Source: an uncultured Bacillota bacterium (GTDB taxonomy: Bacteria > Bacillota > Clostridia > Peptostreptococcales > Anaerovoracaceae). Taken from it: a DNA stretch of 9,806 nucleotides. Each line of letters starts with the position of its first letter. The stretch's first letter is position 1. The notes beneath the pieces are model-generated. The model saw only the letters and a program-made list of their open reading frames with translations. It was not told the origin of the DNA and ran no database searches. Shown piece by piece: positions 1-8,097 of the stretch. Location of the stretch: NCBI GenBank assembly GCA_946408315.1, contig CAMJRV010000059.1, positions 1 to 9,806 of the forward strand, read 5' to 3'. A program made the position numbers and the translations under genes.

Positions 1-1
1 C

Positions 2-3000
2 ACTGCGGCGCTTGCGGAGAGTTATGCTCAAAATGGAGCGACGCTCAATAATGCAATAGAAGAACTGCAGGATAGAATCGCAGAACTGCAAGGGTATAAA
101 GCGGAGGCGGACCAATTGCAGTCTTATTTTCTTACCATGCCTTGTTCGGATGCGGAATGTGAAAGTCCCGAGACATGTGTCGATTGGACTCACCGTCTTC
201 TGGTCACCGAGGGCACCAACCGCACCGCTGCTGCCGATAAGTTTACCGAAGCATTGAGAACATTCAAGAACGATATCGACAGAGATATCAAGATTGTGGG
301 AGCTCTTTCTACCGGAAATATCGATAAAGAACCTCTTCTGCAGCTCGCAAACAAAAATGGCAATTCCTACTATAATAACACTGCTGCAAAGACTTCTCTG
401 GAGAAAATAAATGCCGCCATATCCTACCTGGATAAGGGCGGATATAACGAAGGGAGCTATGAGAATTATCTTAATTTATATTTAGAGCTTAAAAATCAAA
501 TTGCTTATAAATCAAACTTTAGCAACTATAACGTAGAATTTTCAAGTATACTTGGTTCTGGCTTTAAGATTACGGGAAATGATAGTGCCATTGATGCCTT
601 AGTGGAAGGCACCCTCAATATTCTTCGAGCCGGAACGACTGCCGACAATCTGGACATGGTGTATAACCTCAAGGTAGATGAAATCGAGGGATATATTGAT
701 CGGGCTATCGCCTTACAAGGCACGGACGTTCCAGCCGATGGAACGTATTCTCAAGCAGAATTTGAGAAAGCAATTGAAGATTTCATTAAAAATGCCCAAA
801 GAGATCTATCTGTTGCAGCCTTTCTGAAGAGTGGAGATCTTGATAAGGATCTTTCCTCCAGATGGACTGTGCTTTTCGGAGATGCGATTACAACCTACAA
901 AGGAAAGAGTCAATCTGAACGTCAGGCGAACGCTATCCGCTTTTTCAGTGAAGGAGGATTTGGCTGGAACAGTGTTTCCCTCTCGCTTACGGCATCGATA
1001 GAATACAAATCCGCTTTCTATCCTGAATATTCCAGCGGATTGTTCGGTGTGTTGGCCAATAAAGCTAATGCTGTTACAATAATGAGCGGAACGATAGCGG
1101 ATTTGGAAGACGGAAACAAATATATGACGCCGAAAGAACGGGCCAAGCTTAGATATGAACAGTCTTTGGCCCATCTGAAGGCTCTTAAGGAAAACCCGTC
1201 TGCCATTGTTGACGAGCTTATGAAAAACGATACAGAACTTAAAAAAACTATTACTGATTTAAATACGGTAATCGGCAGTCTGGATGCTATTATCCAGGCT
1301 CTGGATACCTTGCAAAGCATGGGAGTTGGCGCCGATATCCTCAACCCGATTCTAGAGCCGCTCGGACTGAAGTACGAGGATCTTGTCAAACTGAAAGAAC
1401 TGAAGATAATCCTGAATAGCCTGCATATAGATACTTCGAGCGAGGAGGCTATTTCAGCATCCATGAAGCCGATCATTGGGGATTTGGTCGGCTGGGCAAT
1501 CGATGGGGCCATTCTTACCGCCAACGCGACGGCCCTGCTTGGAACAGAAAATGCCTACAACGGAGCAGCAGATATTCTGGACGGGGCCAATCACACTCTC
1601 ATGAATAATGCGGCGGAAGGGATCAAAACGACCCTGGGGCCCATAGTGAGTATTATAGAGCCGATCCGCCCGTATATTAACATGCTGAATGCCAGTGTCA
1701 AGCTGATGAATCATGTGATTACGCTCGCAGATCAGATCAACGGCCTCACCAAAGACTTTACCGCAGGCAAGCTTTCTGCGGCGACGTATACTATGGCCTA
1801 TTCCCTGGACGACATGGCTGACCTGCTGGTGGCCTTTGACCAAAGCGGCATTGCCGGAAGTCTGTCAAAACTGCTGGAAAACGGTAAAGTCGGTGATGCT
1901 GTTGCGGACCAGACTGCCGGATTCCTGAATCAGTTGATCAATCAGTTGATCCAGCAGGATGTCGGAATTTCCGGTTCGGATCTGGGATTCCTGAAAGATA
2001 CGGCCAACTCGCTTCTCCAGAACGGGCTGAAGAACCCCACGGCACTTGTGGATCTGCTTCGGACTTCCTCGAACATCCTGAAGCGGATAGCTGTGCTGGA
2101 AGGCGGGGCTCAAGATATCATCGACGGCAACTATGAGAGCGCATGGAATGCGTTGACGAACGATTTTGGCAGCATCTTCCGTCATACGGCAACCCTCTGG
2201 AATGAACTGATCGCACTGTTTGAAACCCCTGCCGCACAGGGAGCCAGCACCCTTGCTCTCGACCCGCAGACCGGAGAGATAAGCTTGGCGGCGGTGCAGG
2301 AGGATGCGTTCCTCACCTCCTTTGTACAGGGAATCAATCAAGAAGCGGTGGAAACCCTTGCGGTAATCAAGGATCCTTCCACCAGCAATGCGGAAAAAAA
2401 GGCTAAGATCAATGAGTTCAGGAACTTCCTGAAGGATATCGGTAAATTTGTAACGGCTCTTGAAGATATGAGCAAGAGCGTGAAGAGCGCCTGCGTCTGG
2501 GCGGATCACAATCTCACCAAACAGGAAGCCAGGGCGTTTACAGAGCAGTTGGCCCGCCACTATGTGGAAAGGATGAGAGACTGCGTCAGGTCCGGCTGGA
2601 ACAGCGGCAGCTTGAAAAAAATCATTTCCGAGATGAAGAGCGCCGCGGATGAGATTCGGGATATTCTCTGCTTCATCAAGTCGACGGGCGATCTTAAGAT
2701 TATTGCAACCGAGGGCGAGGGAGATGTATTCTATACGTTCTCAACCAATTACGATGAACTGCGGACGAAGCTCGACCCTGTTCTCAAAGAGCTTGGAATA
2801 AGAACCGGATATACGGTATATACGGTCAATTCAGATGTGAATTTGTTCCGGATCGGCGGTGACGATGAAAATGCGCTGCTTGCTGCCGGTGATTTAGAGT
2901 CAAAAACGTATCAGGTAGAGGTGGCCTACAAGCTGTTCTTTGATGTATGCGGTCATGGAGTTGTCTGCCCCCTTGCGACAACGCAAGTCGATGTGAAAAT

Positions 3001-4351
3001 CGGAGGAGGACCGGTTGACCCCGAGCCTGTTTTGGCCGGCATTGCCGTCACCTCTCCTCCGACGACAAACACGTATACGGAGGGAGACACCCTTGACTTG
3101 ACCGGGCTTGTTGTGACTGGATATTATGACGATGAGTCTGAACAAGAGATTCCTCTTGCCGACTGCACCTTCAGCCCGTCACCGGGTGCAACCCTCGATA
3201 CGGTGGGAACGATTACGGTCACCGTCTCCTTCGGAGGTTTTGAAACGACCTTTACGGTCACGGTTAATGGGAACGGAGGAGAGCAAAAGAAGGACGTCAC
3301 AGTAACCTTTGATCCGAACGGCGGAAAGCTTGCGGCCGAAGCCGCTAATACCGTAACCGTGAAGGAAGGTACGGCCGTTTTACTTCCCAATGTTGAAGCT
3401 TGGCCCAATCACGTATTTAACGGGTGGTCTGACGGAACAACGAAGGTTGGAACAGCCGGAGAAAGCTATACTGTGAATTGGGATATCAAGCTGATTGCTC
3501 AGTGGACCGATAATACGCCTTCCAACCCTGGAGGAGGCGGAAGCGGCGGAGGAGGATCGTCTTTGGTTCAAATTCAGGATGAAGCAATTCCTCTTGGTGG
3601 CCTATTCTCCCTGATGTCCCTCAACGCCGAGCCTAAGAACGGCATCGTGTATTATACCGATGGCGGGAAGACGATCTTTGTTCCGTTCTGCTTCGTCATC
3701 GGCGATAAGATATACTTCTTCGGGCAGGTTGGAATCGAGTATCATGTCAAAGCAAATCCGAAGCAGTTTAAAGACGTCAACGGGCACTGGGCTTACGACA
3801 ATATCATGGCCATTACGGAAAGAGAAGCCTTCCAGGGCTACCCGGACAACAGCTTCCAGCCAAACAGCTCCATGACCCGCGCGATGCTGGCGGCGGTGCT
3901 TGCCCGAATGGCTATGGTTGATACCAGTGCGTATACCATGCAGATTTTCGATGATGTGGCGCCGGGCGCCTGGTATGGACCGTCGGTAGCATGGGCCTTT
4001 GAGCAGGGAATCGTCACCGGCATGGGCAACAATAAGTTTAACCCCAACGCGAACGTCACGCGTCAGGAAATCTCAGTGATGCTCTCCCGATTCGTCGACT
4101 ATATGCAGATCAGAATGAAGACGGTAGATTCCGCTCCGTTTGCAGACCAGGATCAGGCCAGCTCCTGGGCGAAAGCCGCCATCACCGATATGCAGAAATA
4201 CGATATCGTGGGGGGCAAGTCCAATAACCGGTTTGATCCGTATGCCGACAGCACTCGTGCGGAAATCGCGACCATGCTGTATCGCCTGATACAGGCTTCT
4301 ATCACATACGAGCAGGAGAACAATGCGAGTGCAGTGAAAAAGACAAATTAA
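2..4351 (+). CDS. SLH-domain surface protein, 5' end outside window
   Basis: Large secreted cell-surface (S-layer-type) protein, C-terminal 1,449 residues visible. The frame is open from base 2 with no stop and no convincing start; a TTG at 116 has no ribosome site and the upstream codons read as coiled-coil protein (AIEELQDRIAELQ), so the gene begins left of the window and its signal peptide is not seen. Bases 2 to about 2700 encode a mostly helical region that I do not recognise. A beta-rich stretch follows (about 2720-3000), then an Ig-like domain of the Big_3 type (3035-3271), a Listeria-Bacteroides repeat (3296-3508; TFDPNGG, FNGWSDG, AQW), a GGGGSGGGGSS linker (3530-3562), a short unassigned module, and three SLH domains from 3767, 3947 and 4139. 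The SLH cores carry MTRAM, VTRQE and STRAE; TRAE-type motifs in known SLH domains bind pyruvylated wall polysaccharide. The domain calls are firm; the role of the helical part (adhesin, structural or enzyme scaffold) is unknown. Confidence 0.93.
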   Translation, partial: TAALAESYAQNGATLNNAIEELQDRIAELQGYKAEADQLQSYFLTMPCSDAECESPETCVDWTHRLLVTEGTNRTAAADKFTEALRTFKNDIDRDIKIVGALSTGNIDKEPLLQLANKNGNSYYNNTAAKTSLEKINAAISYLDKGGYNEGSYENYLNLYLELKNQIAYKSNFSNYNVEFSSILGSGFKITGNDSAIDALVEGTLNILRAGTTADNLDMVYNLKVDEIEGYIDRAIALQGTDVPADGTYSQAEFEKAIEDFIKNAQRDLSVAAFLKSGDLDKDLSSRWTVLFGDAITTYKGKSQSERQANAIRFFSEGGFGWNSVSLSLTASIEYKSAFYPEYSSGLFGVLANKANAVTIMSGTIADLEDGNKYMTPKERAKLRYEQSLAHLKALKENPSAIVDELMKNDTELKKTITDLNTVIGSLDAIIQALDTLQSMGVGADILNPILEPLGLKYEDLVKLKELKIILNSLHIDTSSEEAISASMKPIIGDLVGWAIDGAILTANATALLGTENAYNGAADILDGANHTLMNNAAEGIKTTLGPIVSIIEPIRPYINMLNASVKLMNHVITLADQINGLTKDFTAGKLSAATYTMAYSLDDMADLLVAFDQSGIAGSLSKLLENGKVGDAVADQTAGFLNQLINQLIQQDVGISGSDLGFLKDTANSLLQNGLKNPTALVDLLRTSSNILKRIAVLEGGAQDIIDGNYESAWNALTNDFGSIFRHTATLWNELIALFETPAAQGASTLALDPQTGEISLAAVQEDAFLTSFVQGINQEAVETLAVIKDPSTSNAEKKAKINEFRNFLKDIGKFVTALEDMSKSVKSACVWADHNLTKQEARAFTEQLARHYVERMRDCVRSGWNSGSLKKIISEMKSAADEIRDILCFIKSTGDLKIIATEGEGDVFYTFSTNYDELRTKLDPVLKELGIRTGYTVYTVNSDVNLFRIGGDDENALLAAGDLESKTYQVEVAYKLFFDVCGHGVVCPLATTQVDVKIGGGPVDPEPVLAGIAVTSPPTTNTYTEGDTLDLTGLVVTGYYDDESEQEIPLADCTFSPSPGATLDTVGTITVTVSFGGFETTFTVTVNGNGGEQKKDVTVTFDPNGGKLAAEAANTVTVKEGTAVLLPNVEAWPNHVFNGWSDGTTKVGTAGESYTVNWDIKLIAQWTDNTPSNPGGGGSGGGGSSLVQIQDEAIPLGGLFSLMSLNAEPKNGIVYYTDGGKTIFVPFCFVIGDKIYFFGQVGIEYHVKANPKQFKDVNGHWAYDNIMAITEREAFQGYPDNSFQPNSSMTRAMLAAVLARMAMVDTSAYTMQIFDDVAPGAWYGPSVAWAFEQGIVTGMGNNKFNPNANVTRQEISVMLSRFVDYMQIRMKTVDSAPFADQDQASSWAKAAITDMQKYDIVGGKSNNRFDPYADSTRAEIATMLYRLIQASITYEQENNASAVKKTN
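1928..1951 (+). repeat. 12-base tandem duplication inside the surface protein gene
   Basis: The 12-mer AATCAGTTGATC occurs twice head to tail and encodes NQLI-NQLI, followed by a QQ. It keeps frame and fits a helical heptad-like stretch, so it looks like a small in-frame slippage duplication with no visible effect on the gene. Confidence 0.75.
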
Positions 4352-4365
4352 AACCATAAGCGAAG

Positions 4366-4409
4366 AGGGGCCCGGAATGATTTTTCATCATTCCGGTCCT
4401 TTTTGTTTT
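4366..4409 (+). terminator. Rho-independent terminator of the surface protein gene
   Basis: The left arm at 4366-4380 pairs with 4388-4402. Nine continuous pairs (CCGGAATGA with TCATTCCGG) sit next to a 7-base loop, then comes one C/T mismatch, then a lower stem partly made of G-T pairs. The right arm runs directly into TTTTTGTTTTG. It lies 15 bases after the TAA at 4349-4351, so the surface protein gene ends its transcript here and the chemoreceptor needs its own promoter. Confidence 0.88.
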
Positions 4410-4468
4410 GCTAGAGATTGACCGCGCTGTTCCAATCTGCCGTTTTCCCGGAACTTATAAGGGAATAT

Positions 4469-4490
4469 GGAAATAAAGAAAAATATTTCC
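4469..4490. other. AT-rich inverted repeat upstream of the chemoreceptor promoter
   Basis: GGAAATA at 4469-4475 is the perfect inverse of TATTTCC at 4484-4490, separated by 8 bases. It is followed by a T-rich tract (4491-4504). GGAATAT just upstream at 4462-4468 could compete for nearly the same right arm. It lies 18 bases before the proposed -35 element, so it could be an operator, a weak second terminator, or chance in AT-rich DNA. I cannot choose between these. Confidence 0.3.
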
Positions 4491-4507
4491 TAAATTTTCT
4501 TTTTAGA

Positions 4508-4534
4508 TAAAGAATTTGAGGAATTAACCGATAG
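4508..4534 (+). promoter_or_regulatory. Sigma-D/sigma-28 (flagellar-type) promoter
   Basis: TAAA at 4508-4511 is followed by exactly 15 bases and then ACCGATAG at 4527-4534. The known motility promoter form is TAAA, 14-16 bases, GCCGATAT (GCCGATAA in enterics), so six of eight -10 positions match, including the CCGATA core. Transcription would start around 4541-4545, giving a leader of about 60 bases. The downstream gene is a chemoreceptor, the expected kind of target for this sigma factor. The sequence match is direct; its use in the cell is inferred. Confidence 0.75.
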
Positions 4535-4544
4535 CTTATATAAG
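4535..4544. other. 10-base palindrome at the predicted transcription start
   Basis: CTTATATAAG is a perfect palindrome directly abutting the -10 element of the flagellar-type promoter and overlapping the likely start site. A repressor bound here would block initiation, but no known binding motif is recognised, and short AT palindromes arise easily by chance. Confidence 0.25.
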
Positions 4545-4586
4545 AAAAAGAAATCGGCTGATAACCAAAGCGAAAAAATGAAAAGT

Positions 4587-4596
4587 GGAAGGGAAG
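4587..4596 (+). promoter_or_regulatory. Ribosome binding site that decides the chemoreceptor start
   Basis: GGAAGGGAAG lies 9-12 bases before the ATG at 4606. The alternative in-frame GTG at 4585 overlaps this site and has only CGAAAAAATGAAAA before it, with no Shine-Dalgarno match. The ATG at 4578 is in another frame. This favours 4606 as the start. Confidence 0.6.
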
Positions 4597-4605
4597 AACA
4601 GCGAA

Positions 4606-7600
4606 ATGAAGGAAAAAACAAAATCGGATGAAATGCCCAGCCTCCGGAGAAAAAGTCTGGTAGGCAAAATTCTTTTGTTTATCGGAGTGCCGCTGGCAAC
4701 TGTACTATGCATTGTGGGAATCATCACGATAAAGACAGTCGACCATTCTGTTTCCGATATAACAAAGAGTGAGCTTGTGGCCCGTTCCCAGGTGGCGGCA
4801 AGTGAGATCGATGCATCTCTCAGCGTTTATATCGAAGCTACGGTGAATATGGCGGCAAATACGCAGTTTGAAAACATGTGCAGAATTACGGGACCCGGGG
4901 AAAACATGATGGAAAAACCGGGTTATCCTGAATTTTTGAGGACGATGCAAAATGTTGCGGCTCAGGATACCGAGAACATCATGAATGCATGGATCGGTGA
5001 CGAAGACAGCGATACGTGCACCGACTCGGACGGATGGATCAACGATCCGGGCTATGACGTGGCGACGAGAGAATGGTTTATCGCCGCGACAAAGGCGCAG
5101 GGATCAGCGCTGACCGTGCCTTATGTGGACGAGACGACAGGTCTTGTTGTGGTCAGTGCGGTGACGCCGATTTTCGACCAGAATAACGGTGGAATTATGG
5201 GGGTCGCCGGTCTTGACTTCAATATCGACAGCATTTATGGGATGGTTAAGGAGTACAAGCTTGGGGAAACGGGCTTTTACCTCCTGTTCAGCTCGGATGG
5301 GAACGTGATCTACCATCCGAATGAAGAGTATAAGAATGTCAATATTGCCGATACCGATTTGTCCGAAAACATAAAAGAAGCGGTCCTGAATAAAACGGTC
5401 GGGGAAATTGTTTATACGAACGGCGGGGAGCAGTGCTATGGGTATCTTTCCGAAATCGGAAATACGGGATGGATGGTAGCGACGGGTCTGCCGGAGAAGG
5501 AATTCAACGGTGCTGTCAAATCTGTGGAGACGACTACCATACTGCTTTTCCTGTTCGCGCTGGCATGTGTCCTCATCCTGACTCTCCTGATATCGAGGAG
5601 AATCGCAGCGCCGATTAAAAAGCTTGCGATGGCTGCGGACAAGATGGCCCTGGGAGATATCGACGTGGAGGTGACTGGGATTTCCGACTCCCGGGATGAA
5701 ATCGGAGAGCTTACGGAAGCTTTCGGAAAAATGGTGGAGAATATCAGGTATCAGTCTCAGGTGGCAGAGAAGATCGCCGCGGGGGACCTGTCTGCCGAGG
5801 TGCAGCCGAGATCGGATAAAGACGTGCTTGGCATCAGTATGATGTCTGTTGTCGGTACGCTGAAAAAGCTCGTGGAAGAAGCAGAGAATATGACGGAGGC
5901 CGCTTTGGAGGGCAGACTGGATAACCGGGGGAATTCCGTGCAGTTTGAGGGCGGCTACAGAGAAATTATTGACGGGTTCAACAAAACACTGGACGCTCTT
6001 ATCGACCCGTTGAAGCTGTCGGCAGAATATATCGAAATGATCAGCAGGGGTGATATCCCCGATAAGCTGGACTCGGAAGCGAAGGGGGATTTCAATCGGA
6101 TCAGGGATAGCTTCAACCTGTGCATCGATGCGATCAACGCCTTGATCGAGGACGTGGAAGGACTCGCGGATGCGGCGGTCAACGGAAAGCTTGGAAAGCG
6201 GGCGGACGTCTCCAAACATGGAGGAGATTTTGCGAAGATCATAGAAGGCGTCAATCATACGCTGGATTCGGTAATCTCGCCTCTCAACGTCGCCGCAGGA
6301 TATCTGGATCAGATCGGGAAGGGAGAAATCCCGGAGAAGATCACGGAAGCGTACAAGGGCGACTTCGACGATATCAAACAGAGCATCAACGCCTGCATCG
6401 ACGGACTTGGCGCACTGGTGGAAGGAAATGAAGTTTTAAGAAGGATGAGCCTGAACGACTACACTGCCAAGGTGGAAGGTCAATCGCAAGGGATATTCCA
6501 TGAATTATCGCAGTCCGTGAATTCGGTAAGCGACCAGATGAACCTCGTTCTGGAGATCATGATCAATGTAGCCAAGGGTGACACGTCGGATCTTGAGTCT
6601 CTCAAAGAGATCGGAAAAAGAAGTGAGAATGACAGCGTAGTTCCTGCTCTTATCCTAATGACGGAAGTCATCGACGCCCTTTACGAAGAAACGGGATTTC
6701 AATGGGAAGCCGCGATGCGGGGCGATTTGAAATTCCAGGGAGATAAGATGCGGTTCCCGGATGGAAAATATCGTTCGATCATCGAGGGGATCAATGAGAC
6801 CATGGAGGCGGTGGTCGCGCCTATCGAGGAGACTCTGTCCGCATTGAGAGAGATGTCGAAAGGAAATCTGCAAGCCCGTATCAGCGGCGAGTATAAAGGG
6901 GACTTTATTGTATTAAAGGATGCCTTGAACGAAACGCTGAACAATTTGCATTCCTATATCGATGATATTTCGGCGACTCTTGCCGAGATCGGAAATGGAA
7001 ACCTGAATCTGACGATCACGACGGATTACAAGGGCGACTTTGTACAGATCAAGGATTCTCTAAACAATATTATCGCTTCTCTGGGGCAGACCATGTCGGA
7101 AATCAACGTTGCGGCGGAGCAGGTGACGTCAGGGGCGAAACAGGTCTCCAACGGAAGTCAGGCGCTCTCTCAGGGCTCCACCGAACAGGCGAGCGCCATC
7201 GAACAGCTGACGGCGTCCATCACGGAGGTCGCGTCCCAGACGAAGCAGAACGCGGTTAACGCCGATCAGGCAAACCAGCTTGCTTCCGAGGCGAGGCGCA
7301 ATGCGGAAAAAGGAAACGGACAGATGCAGCAGATGCTTGACTCCATGGAAGGCATCAACGAATCTTCCGGCAATATTTCAAAGATTATCAAGGTCATCGA
7401 CGACATCGCGTTCCAGACCAACATCCTTGCGCTCAACGCGGCAGTGGAGGCTGCCCGGGCAGGGCAGCACGGCAAGGGATTTGCCGTCGTGGCGGAGGAG
7501 GTCAGAAGCCTGGCAGGCAGGAGCGCCAACGCGGCGAGAGAGACGACGGAACTGATCGAAGGGTCCATCAACAAGGTTAGGCAGGGTACAAGAATCGCCA

Positions 7601-7956
7601 ATGAGACTGCGGCGGCACTGAAAGAAATCGTGGAAGAGATTGAAAAGGCGGCGGATCTTGTGAGCGGAATCGCCGACGCTTCCAACGAGCAGGCTTCCGG
7701 AATCGCGCAGATCAACCGGGGGATCGAACAGGTGGCCAAGGTCATTCAGAGCAATTCGGCTACGGCCGAGGAAAGCGCGGCGGCCAGCGAAGAGCTTTCC
7801 GGCCAGGCGGAGCTGCTGAAGGAAATGGTTGGCAGGTTCCAGCTGAATCAGGAGATTCTGTCATTGCCCGGAGCGGGAGCCGGCGTGCGCCAGGACCGGG
7901 GGCAGACAAGAAAAACCGATGTCATATCGATGGACAATGAGTTTCAAAAGTATTAA
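4606..7956 (+). CDS. Methyl-accepting chemotaxis protein, dCache sensor and poly-HAMP
   Basis: Transmembrane chemoreceptor of 1,116 residues (ATG 4606; GTG 4585 would add seven). It would sense a ligand outside the cell and control CheA through CheW. TM1 is residues 22-42, a double-Cache domain 43-310, TM2 about 310-330, a canonical HAMP 331-385 ([10 protein letters not shown]), about ten HAMP-like repeats 386-830, and the signalling domain 831-1080. The Cache domain has Y150, R155, W157, F158, Y173-V-D175 and D204, resembling the YxxxxRxWY...D signature of amino-acid-binding dCache receptors. The hairpin tip ([20 protein letters not shown], 933-952) is nearly that of E. coli Tsr, and the arm from tip to AEESAAA is the same length, so it fits the 36-heptad class. 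Candidate methylation sites are E860, Q867, E874 and E1056. The tail (1081-1116) has no NWETF-type CheR tether. Most receptors have one HAMP and 500-700 residues; the excess is the HAMP array. The ligand is inferred only. Confidence 0.95.
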   Translation: MKEKTKSDEMPSLRRKSLVGKILLFIGVPLATVLCIVGIITIKTVDHSVSDITKSELVARSQVAASEIDASLSVYIEATVNMAANTQFENMCRITGPGENMMEKPGYPEFLRTMQNVAAQDTENIMNAWIGDEDSDTCTDSDGWINDPGYDVATREWFIAATKAQGSALTVPYVDETTGLVVVSAVTPIFDQNNGGIMGVAGLDFNIDSIYGMVKEYKLGETGFYLLFSSDGNVIYHPNEEYKNVNIADTDLSENIKEAVLNKTVGEIVYTNGGEQCYGYLSEIGNTGWMVATGLPEKEFNGAVKSVETTTILLFLFALACVLILTLLISRRIAAPIKKLAMAADKMALGDIDVEVTGISDSRDEIGELTEAFGKMVENIRYQSQVAEKIAAGDLSAEVQPRSDKDVLGISMMSVVGTLKKLVEEAENMTEAALEGRLDNRGNSVQFEGGYREIIDGFNKTLDALIDPLKLSAEYIEMISRGDIPDKLDSEAKGDFNRIRDSFNLCIDAINALIEDVEGLADAAVNGKLGKRADVSKHGGDFAKIIEGVNHTLDSVISPLNVAAGYLDQIGKGEIPEKITEAYKGDFDDIKQSINACIDGLGALVEGNEVLRRMSLNDYTAKVEGQSQGIFHELSQSVNSVSDQMNLVLEIMINVAKGDTSDLESLKEIGKRSENDSVVPALILMTEVIDALYEETGFQWEAAMRGDLKFQGDKMRFPDGKYRSIIEGINETMEAVVAPIEETLSALREMSKGNLQARISGEYKGDFIVLKDALNETLNNLHSYIDDISATLAEIGNGNLNLTITTDYKGDFVQIKDSLNNIIASLGQTMSEINVAAEQVTSGAKQVSNGSQALSQGSTEQASAIEQLTASITEVASQTKQNAVNADQANQLASEARRNAEKGNGQMQQMLDSMEGINESSGNISKIIKVIDDIAFQTNILALNAAVEAARAGQHGKGFAVVAEEVRSLAGRSANAARETTELIEGSINKVRQGTRIANETAAALKEIVEEIEKAADLVSGIADASNEQASGIAQINRGIEQVAKVIQSNSATAEESAAASEELSGQAELLKEMVGRFQLNQEILSLPGAGAGVRQDRGQTRKTDVISMDNEFQKY
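5761..7095 (+). repeat. Array of about ten HAMP-like repeats (protein level)
   Basis: Between the canonical HAMP and the signalling hairpin the protein repeats with a period of 39-49 residues, mostly 44-46. Approximate starts are residues 386, 425, 471, 516, 560, 605, 649, 694, 743 and 789. Two types are visible. Type A has a small Gly core then a Y/F-x-x-I-I-x-G-x-N-x-T stretch ([60 protein letters not shown]). Type B has GD/GE/GN then Y/A-K-G-D-F and a helix ([36 protein letters not shown]). The order reads B-like, A, B, A, B, divergent, divergent, A, B, B. HAMP identity is by pattern and position; individual boundaries are estimates. Confidence 0.8.
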
Positions 7957-7964
7957 AAAATAAT

Positions 7965-7984
7965 GGAGCGGGTTTTCCCGTTCC
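7965..7984 (+). terminator. Short hairpin just after the chemoreceptor stop
   Basis: GGAGCGGG pairs with CCCGTTCC over eight positions (one G-T) around a TTTT loop, starting 8 bases after the stop codon. No T tract follows, so it is a weak terminator alone. It may instead protect the 3' end of the messenger or act together with the stronger hairpin 6 bases downstream. Confidence 0.45.
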
Positions 7985-7990
7985 TTCCGG

Positions 7991-8034
7991 AAATCGGCTT
8001 TTCCCTGGAACAGAAAGGGAAAGCCGATTTTTTT
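7991..8034 (+). terminator. Rho-independent terminator of the chemoreceptor gene
   Basis: The arm at 7991-8006 (AAATCGGCTTTTCCCT) pairs with 8016-8030 (AGGGAAAGCCGATTT) over 15 base pairs with one bulged T and a 9-base loop. A run of seven T bases covers 8028-8034. This is a textbook intrinsic terminator and separates the chemoreceptor transcript from the LUD gene. The A-rich left base could also let it work in reverse, but no - strand gene reads into it. Confidence 0.92.
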
Positions 8035-8041
8035 CTGCCGA

Positions 8042-8071
8042 TTGTCAGCCCTTATCCTGCTGTGATACAAT
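8042..8071 (+). promoter_or_regulatory. Sigma-A-type promoter of the LUD gene cluster
   Basis: TTGTCA (8042-8047, five of six to TTGACA) is followed by 18 bases and TACAAT (8066-8071, five of six to TATAAT), with a TGA immediately before it giving an extended -10 (TGATACAAT). Transcription would begin near 8078, only about 20 bases before the ATG, with the ribosome site AAGGAGGT at its head. Its place directly after a strong terminator supports it. Confidence 0.65.
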
Positions 8072-8097
8072 GATTTCATAAAGGAGGTAGGGTACAG

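Noticed and set aside
116..118. TTG as the start of the surface protein
   Set aside because: The frame is open back to base 2 with protein-like coiled-coil codons, and no ribosome site precedes the TTG.
1865..2560. 231-codon open frame on the - strand inside the surface protein gene
   Set aside because: Antisense shadow of the + strand reading frame, with no recognisable domain.
5104..6258. 384-codon open frame on the - strand inside the chemoreceptor gene
   Set aside because: It lies wholly opposite a well-supported gene, its product is rich in Arg, His, Ile and Pro in no domain order, and it has no plausible promoter or ribosome site. It is a codon-bias shadow.
7266..7745. 159-codon - strand frame opposite the receptor signalling domain
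   Set aside because: The product is a Ser/Ala/Leu-rich mirror of the conserved coiled coil, an expected artefact.
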